Source: Deltaproteobacteria bacterium (GTDB taxonomy: Bacteria; Desulfobacterota; DSM-4660; Desulfatiglandales; Desulfatiglandaceae). Taken from it: DNA of 64,000 nt. Shown here piece by piece: positions 10,544-19,337 of this stretch. The stretch spans positions 26,630 through 90,629 of the forward strand of contig JAJDOH010000033.1 in NCBI GenBank assembly GCA_022340265.1. The letters run 5' to 3'. Each line of letters begins with the position of its first letter. Position 1 is the stretch's first letter. Made by a program: the position numbers and the translations under genes. The notes beneath the pieces were generated by a model. It was not told the origin of the DNA and made no database searches. It was given only the letters and a program-made list of their open reading frames with translations.

Positions 10544-13500
10544 ATGCTCAAAATCCTGGGGAAATGGCTTAAGGTCTATGAAGACGAAATTTCGCTGTTT
10601 TTTTGGGTGGTTCTCCTTCTCTTCCTGATCCGTACGTCCAGTATTCTGTTTAACAACTTTGCGGAAACCGCATTTCTCAAACGCTACGGCGTTGAATACC
10701 TGCCCATCGTCAACGTGGTCAATTCCATTTCCACTTTTTTTATCATGGGATTTTTGACCGGGCTCATGGCGAAGATTCCGGGCAGCCGCATGCTGGGCAA
10801 TACCCTTTTGTTCTGCGGGGTGTCCGTCGCAGCCCTTCGCTTTGTGGTTCCCTTAGGGTTTGATCTCATTTACCCGGTTCTCTATATTCTGAAAGCGCAA
10901 TACGAAGTTCTTCTGGCGCTTATTTTCTGGAATCTGGCCAACGACCTTTTCAACACAAGACAGTCCAAGCGCCTTTTTCCGCTGATTACCGCAGGCGGAG
11001 TGGTCGGGGGCATCATCGGCAGTTTTGCCACACCGCCGCTGGCCAAAGCCATCACCATGGACAACCTGATGTTTGCCTATTTGATTACGACCTCTCTTGG
11101 CGCCTTCATGGTGCGACGAATGGGCAAACAGTTTCCCACGTTGCTGGTGTCCGACAAAAAGGGAAAAAAAGGCGGGAAGAAAACCAATATCGTGCAGGAT
11201 TTCAAGAACGTTCTGCCGCTCATGAAGAAATCCACCCTTGTTAAAGTTCTGATTCTGTTGACACTCCTGCCGAACATTGTGATTCCCATCATGAATTACC
11301 AGTTTGCCTATTCCGTCAACCAGACATTTGCCACCCAGAACGGCATGCTGAGTTTCTTTGGCTATTTCCGGGGTTGCATGAATATCGTGAGCCTCATCAT
11401 TCTGCTTTTTGTGGGCCGGTTGTATGGTCGTTTGGGGCTGCCCGTGGTTTTGATGTTTCACCCCATCAACTATATGATCGCGTTTTTGGCGTTTTTGTTG
11501 CGATTTGACATTTTTTCCGCCATGTATGCCAGGATTTCCACCAATATTTTACGAACCACCATGAACAATCCGGCCCGTGCTATTCTCATGGGCCTTTTTC
11601 CCGTATCTTACCGGGCCGTGATCCGGCCTTTTTTACGGGGAACCGTGGTCCGTGTGGGCATATTAATCGGGTCGGGCATTATTATGGTCTCGGAGGGCCT
11701 CTATCCTCCCCGGTACCTTTCCATTGCCGCCATGATTTTTGTGGGCGCGTGGATCATGACCACCTTTGTTCTTAAAAAGAGTTACCCCCGCATTTTACTG
11801 GACCTGATCAGCAACAACATGTTGGATCTCAAATCCCTTGAGGAAAAGGATGCCGACAGCGTTTTTGCGGACAAGAGCATCCGGAACAGGCTTCTGGAGA
11901 CCTTTCTGGCCTCGAAAGGGGAAGACTGCCTGTGGCATGCTCGGATACTCAAAGCCCAGAATATCGAAAACCTGGATGCTCACATCCTGAGGGTCCTTGA
12001 TAATAACGATGACAAAACGAAAATAGAATTGCTGGCCATGCTTTCTCCCGAAGCGGGGGACGCCGCCATCGCTCGCTTAAGGGAATTGGTTGATCCTGAA
12101 AAAATGGATCTCACCATTGCCGTGGTCCAAGCCGCCAATCGCCTTTCGGGTGAAAGCGCCCGTGAATTTTGCGGGGAAGTTTTTGAGACCATCGAAAGCC
12201 CCGATGTGAGAGCCTATGCGGTCGTTGGTTTGTACAACGCATCCCCGGGAGATTACGAAGGGGTAATTGATGCGTGGTTGAATTCCCGGGAACTGGCAGA
12301 AAGGCGCGCCGGCATCATTGCGTCCGGCAAGACCGGACACGAAAGTTATATTCCAAAGTTGAAGGAGATGCTGTCGGCTTCTGAAAATGAAGATATCATT
12401 CAACATCTGTTGGACGCACTTCACAGCCTGAAAATGGATGCACCCAACAGTCTGGTTATGAAATACCTGACCCACCCCGCGGAACAGGTTCGTCTGGCTG
12501 CGCTCAAAGCCTTTGAACTCAATGACGACGATGCCCTTCGAATGGCCGTCATCCTCATGGATGATGTTTCAGAGGAAATCCACGATCTGGCAAAAGAAAA
12601 GATTCTGAATGCAACACACCAGAATCCCATGGTGCTTGTAGAATCCCTGAACATCCCCAGGCGGCGTGTTCGCGAAGGCATATTTAGTTTGTTGGAATCA
12701 TTGAACATCAAAGACCTTGAACTTTATCGTTTTGCACGCTCCCAGCTGGAGGCGTGCTATAATCATCTTTTGGAGATAGAAGGGGTTAACGACTTTCCTG
12801 AAAGCCAGGGAAAGGAACTCTTGTTAAGTCACCTGAACGATAAAATCCAGGTGGAACTCGAAACCATACTTCGCGTTCTGGCCACGGAGGACCGTACAGG
12901 ACAGATGCGGATCATCTGGCGCGGTATTTTTTCGTCGGATAAACGGGCAAGATCCAACAGCCTGGAAGCCCTGGATGATTCCATGGACAAATCCCTTTCC
13001 AGTATCATGCTGCCGCTTCTGGAGAGCGAGAATAATAAAACGGCATTGGCGGTGGGGCGGAAAAAATTCAAGTTACCCCGGTTCGAAGGTGATCAGCGTG
13101 CGTTTTGTTCCCATCTTCTGCAAAAGGATGATTGGGTCATCCTGGTTTTGACTTTGTTTTTGCTGCTGGATCGTAAAAACGACATTCTGGATGAGGGAAT
13201 TTTGAAGCATCTGGCCGAATCGGAAAATTCATATGTTCGTCAAATGGCCTTAAAGGTGATGAATGTCCGGAATGATGATTCAGACAATATGGAGGAGGGT
13301 ATGGAAACGGAAATCACAATTCCCGACAAAATCCTGCGGTTGAAGGGGATCAACATATTTGAAGGGCTTTCCGTGAGCGAACTGGCGGCCATCGCATCGG
13401 TAACGGAAGAGCTCGAATGCGCAAAGGATGAATTTGTCATAAAAGAGGGCGAAGCCGGAGAAACCATGTTCCTCATTATTAACGGAGCCGTTTCCGTGCT

Positions 13501-13765
13501 CAAAGGTGTCGGAGTTGAAAATTCTCGTGAGATAGAACTGGCCCGTATTGGCGTCGGCGATTATTTCGGAGAAATGGCGCTTTTTGAAGATGCCGTGCGT
13601 TCGGCTTCCATCAAAGCTTCGGAAGACTCTCGATTCCTGGTACTGCACAAACAGGAGTTCACCGAAATTGTGCGAGAATATCCACAGATCGCCCTCCACA
13701 TCTGCAAGGCGCTCAGCGGTCGAATGCGCGACCTCCATGAAAAGCTGCAAAACTATGAAAAATAG
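10544..13765 (+). CDS. nucleotide-transporter-like membrane protein with HEAT repeats and a C-terminal cNMP-binding domain
   Basis: The 1073-residue protein has three parts. Residues about 15-415 form around twelve membrane helices of the ATP/ADP translocase or MFS-like type (helix with FFWVVLLLFLIRTSSILFNNFAETAFL; QSKRLFPLITAGGVVGGIIGS resembles the NTT family). Residues about 440-920 are helical HEAT-like repeats (for example LAERRAGIIASGKTG, EQVRLAALKAFELND). Residues about 935-1070 are a cyclic-nucleotide-binding fold (IFEGLSVSEL, IKEGEAGETMFLIINGAVSV, GDYFGEMALFEDAVRSASI). Transport may thus be gated by a nucleotide signal, but this is inference; the membrane part may be a pseudo-transporter. 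ATG 10544 is chosen over TTG 10541 because of GAGG seven bases upstream. Confidence 0.78.
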   Translation: MLKILGKWLKVYEDEISLFFWVVLLLFLIRTSSILFNNFAETAFLKRYGVEYLPIVNVVNSISTFFIMGFLTGLMAKIPGSRMLGNTLLFCGVSVAALRFVVPLGFDLIYPVLYILKAQYEVLLALIFWNLANDLFNTRQSKRLFPLITAGGVVGGIIGSFATPPLAKAITMDNLMFAYLITTSLGAFMVRRMGKQFPTLLVSDKKGKKGGKKTNIVQDFKNVLPLMKKSTLVKVLILLTLLPNIVIPIMNYQFAYSVNQTFATQNGMLSFFGYFRGCMNIVSLIILLFVGRLYGRLGLPVVLMFHPINYMIAFLAFLLRFDIFSAMYARISTNILRTTMNNPARAILMGLFPVSYRAVIRPFLRGTVVRVGILIGSGIIMVSEGLYPPRYLSIAAMIFVGAWIMTTFVLKKSYPRILLDLISNNMLDLKSLEEKDADSVFADKSIRNRLLETFLASKGEDCLWHARILKAQNIENLDAHILRVLDNNDDKTKIELLAMLSPEAGDAAIARLRELVDPEKMDLTIAVVQAANRLSGESAREFCGEVFETIESPDVRAYAVVGLYNASPGDYEGVIDAWLNSRELAERRAGIIASGKTGHESYIPKLKEMLSASENEDIIQHLLDALHSLKMDAPNSLVMKYLTHPAEQVRLAALKAFELNDDDALRMAVILMDDVSEEIHDLAKEKILNATHQNPMVLVESLNIPRRRVREGIFSLLESLNIKDLELYRFARSQLEACYNHLLEIEGVNDFPESQGKELLLSHLNDKIQVELETILRVLATEDRTGQMRIIWRGIFSSDKRARSNSLEALDDSMDKSLSSIMLPLLESENNKTALAVGRKKFKLPRFEGDQRAFCSHLLQKDDWVILVLTLFLLLDRKNDILDEGILKHLAESENSYVRQMALKVMNVRNDDSDNMEEGMETEITIPDKILRLKGINIFEGLSVSELAAIASVTEELECAKDEFVIKEGEAGETMFLIINGAVSVLKGVGVENSREIELARIGVGDYFGEMALFEDAVRSASIKASEDSRFLVLHKQEFTEIVREYPQIALHICKALSGRMRDLHEKLQNYEK

Positions 13766-13893
13766 GCACATTTCCCGTTCAGCCCCTCCAATGTCGGAAC
13801 TTTTGATTTTAGATTCAGTTCTGCCGGACAATAACAACAACTGAGTGCTATTTGGTTTTGCACCATTCTGAAACGTCCTAAAAAGGGGAACAC

Positions 13894-15045
13894 ATGCGTC
13901 ATCTGGATCTTTGTTTGCGCCCGGTCGAAAGCGGTGATGAAAACGGGCGGATGCGAATTAATGTTGATTTCAGGCGGTCTTACGATGAGGATCTGACATT
14001 GTGGTATTCGATTCCTAACGACCAATACCCATATGTTTCCTGTGATCTGATGGATCCGTTTGTTACGGCTGCCTTATTGAAAGCCATGGAGGACAGGGCG
14101 ACGCTGCGGGTCCATGGGCCGGTTTCCGCTTCTCTGCTGGACAATCTGGAAGAGTTTCAGCTTATTTTCAGTACATGGTTTCCAGATAAATACCACCACC
14201 CCATTGATATTGTGGCCGATGTGGAAACTGAAGGAACAAGGCGCAACCACAAGGTCATCTTAAGCTTTTCGGGCGGTGTGGATGGCGCTTTCAGTGCCCT
14301 GAATCATGTGGTGAGAAAAGGCCCCATCAAAAGGAAGCTTTTTGACGTGGATGCCATACTGTATATTGAAGGTTTTGATGTGAACATCCAATACGATAGA
14401 GAATGCGGAAATGTCGTTCAAAGAAATCGAAAACTTTTTGCTTCCTATCCCCATTTGACATTTTTAAATGTCCGAACCAATTTAAAGTATCTCCTTTCCA
14501 TCAAACGATTCTGGATGAGCCATGCCTGTGTTGTGGCATCCGTCGCGTCCCTCTTCCGCACCATGTGGGGCGGTTGTCTTTTGGGTAGCAGTCATTCCTA
14601 CCTTCATCTGCGGCCATGGGGAAGCCATCCCTTGACGGACAGACTTCTTTCCAGTCGCAGCTTTGAAATGTATCATGATACGGTCTTTAAACGGATGGAA
14701 AAACTGGAAGCGTTGTTTGCATGGCCTGAAGCCCTTGAAAATCTCAAGGTTTGCTGGGAAGGACAATACCGGTACGATACGCTTCCCGATACCAACTGCT
14801 GCCGGTGCGATAAATGTGTACGCACCATGCTGGCGTTCAAAGCCCTGGGTCATGAGATTCCCGGCAGTTTCGCCGAAGAACTGACCGTCGAAAAAGTGCA
14901 GGGACTTAAAAACAAACCTTTTGACTGGTCCAGGCTTATGTTTTTAAATGAAATCTTGGATACAGCAAAGGAAAGAGGGCTGGAAAAAATGCCTGTTTTT
15001 GCAGCCCTTGCGGGCATCGTCGAAGAAAACAGCAAAATGGTATAA
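13894..15045 (+). CDS. QueC-like PP-loop ATP-pyrophosphatase of unknown substrate
   Basis: The 383-residue protein has the PP-loop motif SFSGGVDGAF (124-133), close to the SGG.DS motif of N-type ATP pyrophosphatases, except that the usual Ser after Asp is Gly. Near the C-terminus is a cysteine set, Cys287 then CCRCDKC (302-308), which resembles the zinc site of QueC. The N-terminal 110 residues are not typical of QueC. A true QueC is present at 55-56 kb, so this is a paralogue with another job, adenylating some carboxylate or nucleophile. The start has AAAAGGGGA upstream. It lies 134 bases before a radical SAM gene on the same strand; the two may form a biosynthetic pair. Confidence 0.7.
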   Translation: MRHLDLCLRPVESGDENGRMRINVDFRRSYDEDLTLWYSIPNDQYPYVSCDLMDPFVTAALLKAMEDRATLRVHGPVSASLLDNLEEFQLIFSTWFPDKYHHPIDIVADVETEGTRRNHKVILSFSGGVDGAFSALNHVVRKGPIKRKLFDVDAILYIEGFDVNIQYDRECGNVVQRNRKLFASYPHLTFLNVRTNLKYLLSIKRFWMSHACVVASVASLFRTMWGGCLLGSSHSYLHLRPWGSHPLTDRLLSSRSFEMYHDTVFKRMEKLEALFAWPEALENLKVCWEGQYRYDTLPDTNCCRCDKCVRTMLAFKALGHEIPGSFAEELTVEKVQGLKNKPFDWSRLMFLNEILDTAKERGLEKMPVFAALAGIVEENSKMV

Positions 15046-15179
15046 CGGCTCATCGATGATTGTATCAAATAAATCGTTAAAATGAAGCAGTCAATAAGCC
15101 CGTTATAAAGTTTTGGAAGCATGCTCACAATGAAATTGTCGGCATCAAAAATCAGTTAATCCATGGGGATGACCAAAAA

Positions 15180-16727
15180 ATGAAAGTCGCCTACATATAC
15201 CCGCCATTGTTCAAGCCTTTTTATCCCATGGCCACCCGAATTATGACGGAAAATCTTCTTCGCAATAAGAATCTTGAAGTCCAGTTCAGCCGTATCCCTG
15301 TGAGGACCTATTCCTCGGACAAGGACAAGGTGTTGTACGAGGGTATGATGGAAAAGGCGGTTTCCCGTTTTTCTCCCAATGTCATTTCCTTCCTGGAACA
15401 GAAATACATGGTCTACAATGTTTTTTATGTCTTCATGGCCCATGGATATTATGATGCGTTCATCAAGGAGGATTTTGAGGCGGAGCACATCATTTTAACG
15501 TGTATCAATTTCTGTGATTTGCTGATTGTAAAGAATCTGCTGGAAACGGACAAGAAGGTTGTACTGGGTGGTCCGCTGATTAATATCGGACTGTCGCCCG
15601 ATTTTCTCCGGCAATTCTTGTTTCATATGGGGGTTCAAAAATCGAAACTTCAGGATAATCTCATTATCGTATCCGGCAATGTTGATCTTACAACCGATCT
15701 TTACCAGATCATCAGGGACTGGAAAGACGGCCGGATTACCCGGAACGACTACGGTACGGTTTACGAATGCCGCCATGATTTTTTAAAACCGTATTATGGG
15801 GGAAAAGCCGACATCCCCGTGCATTTGGGCTTCAACAATTGGTGCTGGTATGGAAAGTGTAAATTCTGCACCTACAAGGAATTGCCACGGATGGATTTCT
15901 TGAAAGGAATGGAGATTGATGACGCTGTTCTGGCGATCCATGATATCATGCGAGGATTTGATTCCGAACACATCCGGTTTATCGACTCCTATTATCGCCC
16001 CCATTCGCCCGTTGTTCAGAAAATCCTTCAACGGATCAGCCAGTACCACATCACGATTTTTACCGGCATAACACTTTTAAAGGACAAGCAGTACATCGAA
16101 TCTATCAACAAATATGTCGACTGTCTGCTCATCGGGCTGGAATCCACTTCCGATTTTACCCTGAAACATGTATCCAAAGGGTATCTTTATCAGGACATTG
16201 AACAGGCCGTGGAAAACATCATTCAATATCTGGATAGAAGCATATTCCTGGAGATATCGGTTATTCTGGATCTTCCCCATCGGGACGCAGAGGACGTTCG
16301 TGAAAATTATCGGCGTATCGCGGCCCTGAAAGATCGGTTGGACGAAGCAGGATTTCGCGTGGCGGTGCACATGAATATTTTAAGTGTGTTTCCCAATCTG
16401 GAGCTTCTTTACACGGAAGATGCCTTGCTCAAAAGATCCTTTGAACCAAACGATATGCCCGTTTCCACCGGCAAAAACTATCTGATTCATCTGTTGAAAC
16501 AAGCCGGCATGGACCGGCCCTCTCAGCTGCCGTCCTCAATGGTCCTCCCGGATGAAAACAACGCATATGGCCTGCATTACGGTTATATCAGTTCAAACGT
16601 TCCGGTGGTTCGGCATGATGTTAATGGCAAAATATTGCTTTCGGATCTCGAAATAATGGAAGAGGATGTTATGAAAAAAATCCTTACGCGAAAAAGCCGC
16701 TTTGGGAGCACAATAAAAAAATCGTAA
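15180..16727 (+). CDS. radical SAM protein, cobalamin-binding-like N-terminus, unusual Cys spacing
   Basis: The 515-residue product has an N-terminal alpha/beta region with KKVVLGGPLIN (125-135), as in cobalamin-binding domains of class B radical SAM enzymes, and a radical SAM core that follows FNNWCWYGKCKFC. The cluster cysteines are Cys222, Cys227 and Cys230, a C-x4-C-x2-C spacing instead of the standard C-x3-C-x2-C. Later core motifs fit: IRFIDSYYRP, LLIGLESTSDFTLKHVSKG (a family-typical G-E-S strand) and ILDLPHRDAEDV. It therefore probably binds a 4Fe-4S cluster and SAM, but chemistry and substrate are unknown. The gene follows the PP-loop gene and ends before a convergent terminator shared with iorB. 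Confidence 0.75.
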   Translation: MKVAYIYPPLFKPFYPMATRIMTENLLRNKNLEVQFSRIPVRTYSSDKDKVLYEGMMEKAVSRFSPNVISFLEQKYMVYNVFYVFMAHGYYDAFIKEDFEAEHIILTCINFCDLLIVKNLLETDKKVVLGGPLINIGLSPDFLRQFLFHMGVQKSKLQDNLIIVSGNVDLTTDLYQIIRDWKDGRITRNDYGTVYECRHDFLKPYYGGKADIPVHLGFNNWCWYGKCKFCTYKELPRMDFLKGMEIDDAVLAIHDIMRGFDSEHIRFIDSYYRPHSPVVQKILQRISQYHITIFTGITLLKDKQYIESINKYVDCLLIGLESTSDFTLKHVSKGYLYQDIEQAVENIIQYLDRSIFLEISVILDLPHRDAEDVRENYRRIAALKDRLDEAGFRVAVHMNILSVFPNLELLYTEDALLKRSFEPNDMPVSTGKNYLIHLLKQAGMDRPSQLPSSMVLPDENNAYGLHYGYISSNVPVVRHDVNGKILLSDLEIMEEDVMKKILTRKSRFGSTIKKS

Positions 16728-16769
16728 TGCCTGAGACTTTTCCTGCTCGGAACCGGTAACCCGTAGGGG

Positions 16770-16806
16770 AAAAAGCACCGGCTTAAATGGGCCGATGCTT
16801 TTTTCT
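16770..16806. terminator. bidirectional terminator between the radical SAM gene and iorB
   Basis: A-rich run, stem GCACCGGC (16775-16782) pairing with GCCGATGC (16791-16798) around a TTAAATGG loop with one mismatch, then TTTTTT. The A and T tracts on opposite sides let it stop both converging genes. Confidence 0.8.
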
Positions 16807-16833
16807 CAATACCCAGGTCGTTCTGATCAGTGG

Positions 16834-17421
16834 CTATGATGCCGCGGCCATCCCCATTTCAAAGGCCTTCAAATTAGACTCCAGAAAAGCCTTTTTGGTG
16901 GATGTGGAAAGTACTTTCTTCATCACTTCGGCGCCGATGGGGATGGTTCCCGAACCGATGAGGGCACCCAGCATGACCATGTTCAAAGAGAGCGGGTTGC
17001 CCACCTCCTCCGCGATGGCGTTTCCATCAAGCGTAATGACTTTCTTGGCCCTTTCCCGAATGAACTGAAGGGTTTCTTCCACCGGTGGATAGGTGCCCTG
17101 ACCCACTGCCACCGTAAAGGGGGGCAATGGATGGGTGTTGGTGATAACCACCGTATTTTTGTTGCACTTGCCAAGGGCACGCAGCGTCTCCAAGGGTTCA
17201 AATCCGATCAACACATCCGCTTCGGAGCTGGAGACGATGGGGCTTGATACGTCTCCCAGCAATACCGCTGATTCCACAATGCCACCCCGCTGGGCCATGC
17301 CGTGGATTTCGCTTACCACTACCGGGACGTCCATGGAAAGTGCCGCTTCACCCAGCAACCGTGAGGCGAGAAGATTTCCCTGACCGCCCACGCCGATAAA
17401 TACCAATCTTTTTGTTTCCAT
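16834..17421 (-). CDS. iorB: indolepyruvate ferredoxin oxidoreductase, beta subunit
   Basis: IorB is the gamma-domain subunit of the oxygen-sensitive enzyme that oxidises aryl pyruvates to aryl-acetyl-CoA and reduces ferredoxin. The 195-residue protein begins with the Rossmann-like GVGGQGNLLASRLLGEAA and has SEIHGMAQRGGIVES (about 38-52), both hallmark sequences of the 2-oxoacid oxidoreductase gamma family. It sits 19 bases after iorA and is the last gene of the acs-iorA-iorB operon. The length is normal. Confidence 0.95.
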   Translation of the reverse strand: METKRLVFIGVGGQGNLLASRLLGEAALSMDVPVVVSEIHGMAQRGGIVESAVLLGDVSSPIVSSSEADVLIGFEPLETLRALGKCNKNTVVITNTHPLPPFTVAVGQGTYPPVEETLQFIRERAKKVITLDGNAIAEEVGNPLSLNMVMLGALIGSGTIPIGAEVMKKVLSTSTKKAFLESNLKAFEMGMAAAS

Positions 17422-17440
17422 TATTTTGTAGCCTCCCTTT

Positions 17441-19291
17441 TCACGCTTTTACGGGCACAATGGCGTTCTCGGGACATACCTGAGCGCAAACGGTGCAGCC
17501 GATACAAGCGTTCTTGTCAATTTCCACCTGATCCCCTTCCAGATACATGGCCGGACACGCCAGAAGATTGAGGCAGTCGCGATGGTTCTTGCACTTGTCG
17601 TGGTTGACCCGGAAAGGCTTGGCCTTATTGAATTGTTTGGTGGCCTTGGCAAAGAGAGGGCACATTTCCTCTGAAATGATGACCGACAGGCCGTCGTATT
17701 CCATGGCCTTTTGAATGGATTCCATGGCCTTTTTCAGCTTAAACGGTTTTATGACATGAACATCCTGGACCCCTAAGCCTCTTACTACGGCTTCAATGGA
17801 GATACGCGTCCGTTTAATACCCATGGGTTCCGTATTGACACCGGGATGAATCTGGTGGCCCGTCATGGCCGTGGTGCCGTTATCCAGAATGACCAGGGTG
17901 AATTTGTGGTTGTTATGAACGGCATTCGCAAGACCCGTCATGCCGGAATGGAAAAAAGTGGAATCACCGATAAAGGAGACCACTTTCTGGTTCGTGGCTT
18001 GTGCAAACCCACAGCTGGAACTGGCGGAAGATCCCATGCAGATGACGAAGTCCGCCATGGAAATGGGCGGCAGAAGCCCCAGGGTATAACAACCGATATC
18101 CGTGGGGAAAATGGCGTCAGAGCCGAAAACCTGCTTGACCGCATAATAGGTCGCCCGGTGGGGACATCCCGCGCAAAGGTTGGGTGGCCTTGCCGGCAGA
18201 TCCGGAGTTCCCGAAAGATCCATTTTTTCAGGTGCCTTGTAGGGTATTGCAAAATAATCGGCGATGGTCTGACGTACCATGCCCGGATCATATTCATAGA
18301 GGCGTGAGAAGGCGCCAACCCCCTTCCCCTGGATCGGGATGTCAATATGGTTCTCCTGGGCCAGGGCCTTCAATTCCGTTTCGTTGATGGGTTCCAGCTC
18401 TTCCACCACCAGAACCTTCTCCATTTTTTTCATAAAATCGATACAAAGGGTTTCCGGCTGGGGCCATGACATCAGCAATTTCAGAATGGAAACGCTCTCC
18501 CCAATTCCCAAATCCAAAACCGCATCTTTCACATAGTTGAAGCAGGCGCCATTGGCGACAATGCCCCATTTCCCGGTTCCGATTATTTCATTGTAGGTGT
18601 CATTATTGGAAATTTCGGATGCCTTATCGAATTTCTCTAGCAACTCCTTATGAAGCTGTCTGGAAACCGCAGGAACAGTCACAAAATGGAAAGGATTTTT
18701 CTCAAAAGTGGCTTTTTTAACGACGGGTTTCAGGGTTCCCAGTTCCACTGAGCCTCTCACATGGGCCAGCCGGGTGGTGGTCCTGATAATAACCGGAAGT
18801 TCCAGCGATTCGGACAGCTCAAAGGCCTTAAGCGTCATGTCTTTCATTTCCTGGCTGGATGTGGGTTCCAGCATGGGGAGTCCGGAGAGTCTTGAATAGT
18901 AGCGGTTGTCCTGTTCGTTCTGGCTTGAAAAAAGTGAAGGATCGTCGGCATTGATGATCACCATACCACCCTTGACGCCCACATAAGCCAGTGTCATCAG
19001 TGGGTCGGCCGCCACATTAAGCCCCACGTGTTTCATGGTGACGATGGTTCTGAGCCCGGAAACGGCAGCGGCGGCGGCGACCTCCATGGCGACTTTTTCA
19101 TTGGTGGAATATTCGAAATAGAGGTCCGATTCCTGGCTGATGTCAAAAAAGTTCATGGGTATCTCAGAAGAAGGCGTACCCGGATAACATGTGGCAAACG
19201 ATACCCCTGCCTCCAAGGCCCCGCGGGCAATGGCCTCATTGCCCAGCAACAGCATTTTTTCGCCTGGAGCGTCTGTCAGCAATTTGTGCAT
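17441..19291 (-). CDS. iorA: indolepyruvate ferredoxin oxidoreductase, alpha subunit
   Basis: The 616-residue subunit holds the alpha domain (LGNEAIARGALEAGVSFATCYPGTPSSEI near the start), the thiamine-diphosphate-binding domain (about 355-530, with CAGCPHRATYYAVKQ, PTDIGCYTLG and FIGDSTFFHSGMTGLANAVHNN) and two C-terminal ferredoxin-like clusters. The second cluster is complete (CIGCTVCAQVCP), whereas the first (C.NHRDCLNLLACP) has the altered spacing that is normal in IorA. It degrades aromatic amino acids in anaerobes by making aryl-acetyl-CoA for ATP gain. The upstream acyl-CoA synthetase probably belongs to the same pathway. Confidence 0.96.
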   Translation of the reverse strand: MHKLLTDAPGEKMLLLGNEAIARGALEAGVSFATCYPGTPSSEIPMNFFDISQESDLYFEYSTNEKVAMEVAAAAAVSGLRTIVTMKHVGLNVAADPLMTLAYVGVKGGMVIINADDPSLFSSQNEQDNRYYSRLSGLPMLEPTSSQEMKDMTLKAFELSESLELPVIIRTTTRLAHVRGSVELGTLKPVVKKATFEKNPFHFVTVPAVSRQLHKELLEKFDKASEISNNDTYNEIIGTGKWGIVANGACFNYVKDAVLDLGIGESVSILKLLMSWPQPETLCIDFMKKMEKVLVVEELEPINETELKALAQENHIDIPIQGKGVGAFSRLYEYDPGMVRQTIADYFAIPYKAPEKMDLSGTPDLPARPPNLCAGCPHRATYYAVKQVFGSDAIFPTDIGCYTLGLLPPISMADFVICMGSSASSSCGFAQATNQKVVSFIGDSTFFHSGMTGLANAVHNNHKFTLVILDNGTTAMTGHQIHPGVNTEPMGIKRTRISIEAVVRGLGVQDVHVIKPFKLKKAMESIQKAMEYDGLSVIISEEMCPLFAKATKQFNKAKPFRVNHDKCKNHRDCLNLLACPAMYLEGDQVEIDKNACIGCTVCAQVCPENAIVPVKA

Positions 19292-19337
19292 TTTTTTCCT
19301 CCGATCGTTTCTGGTTTACACGGTTCACAAAAAGGGA

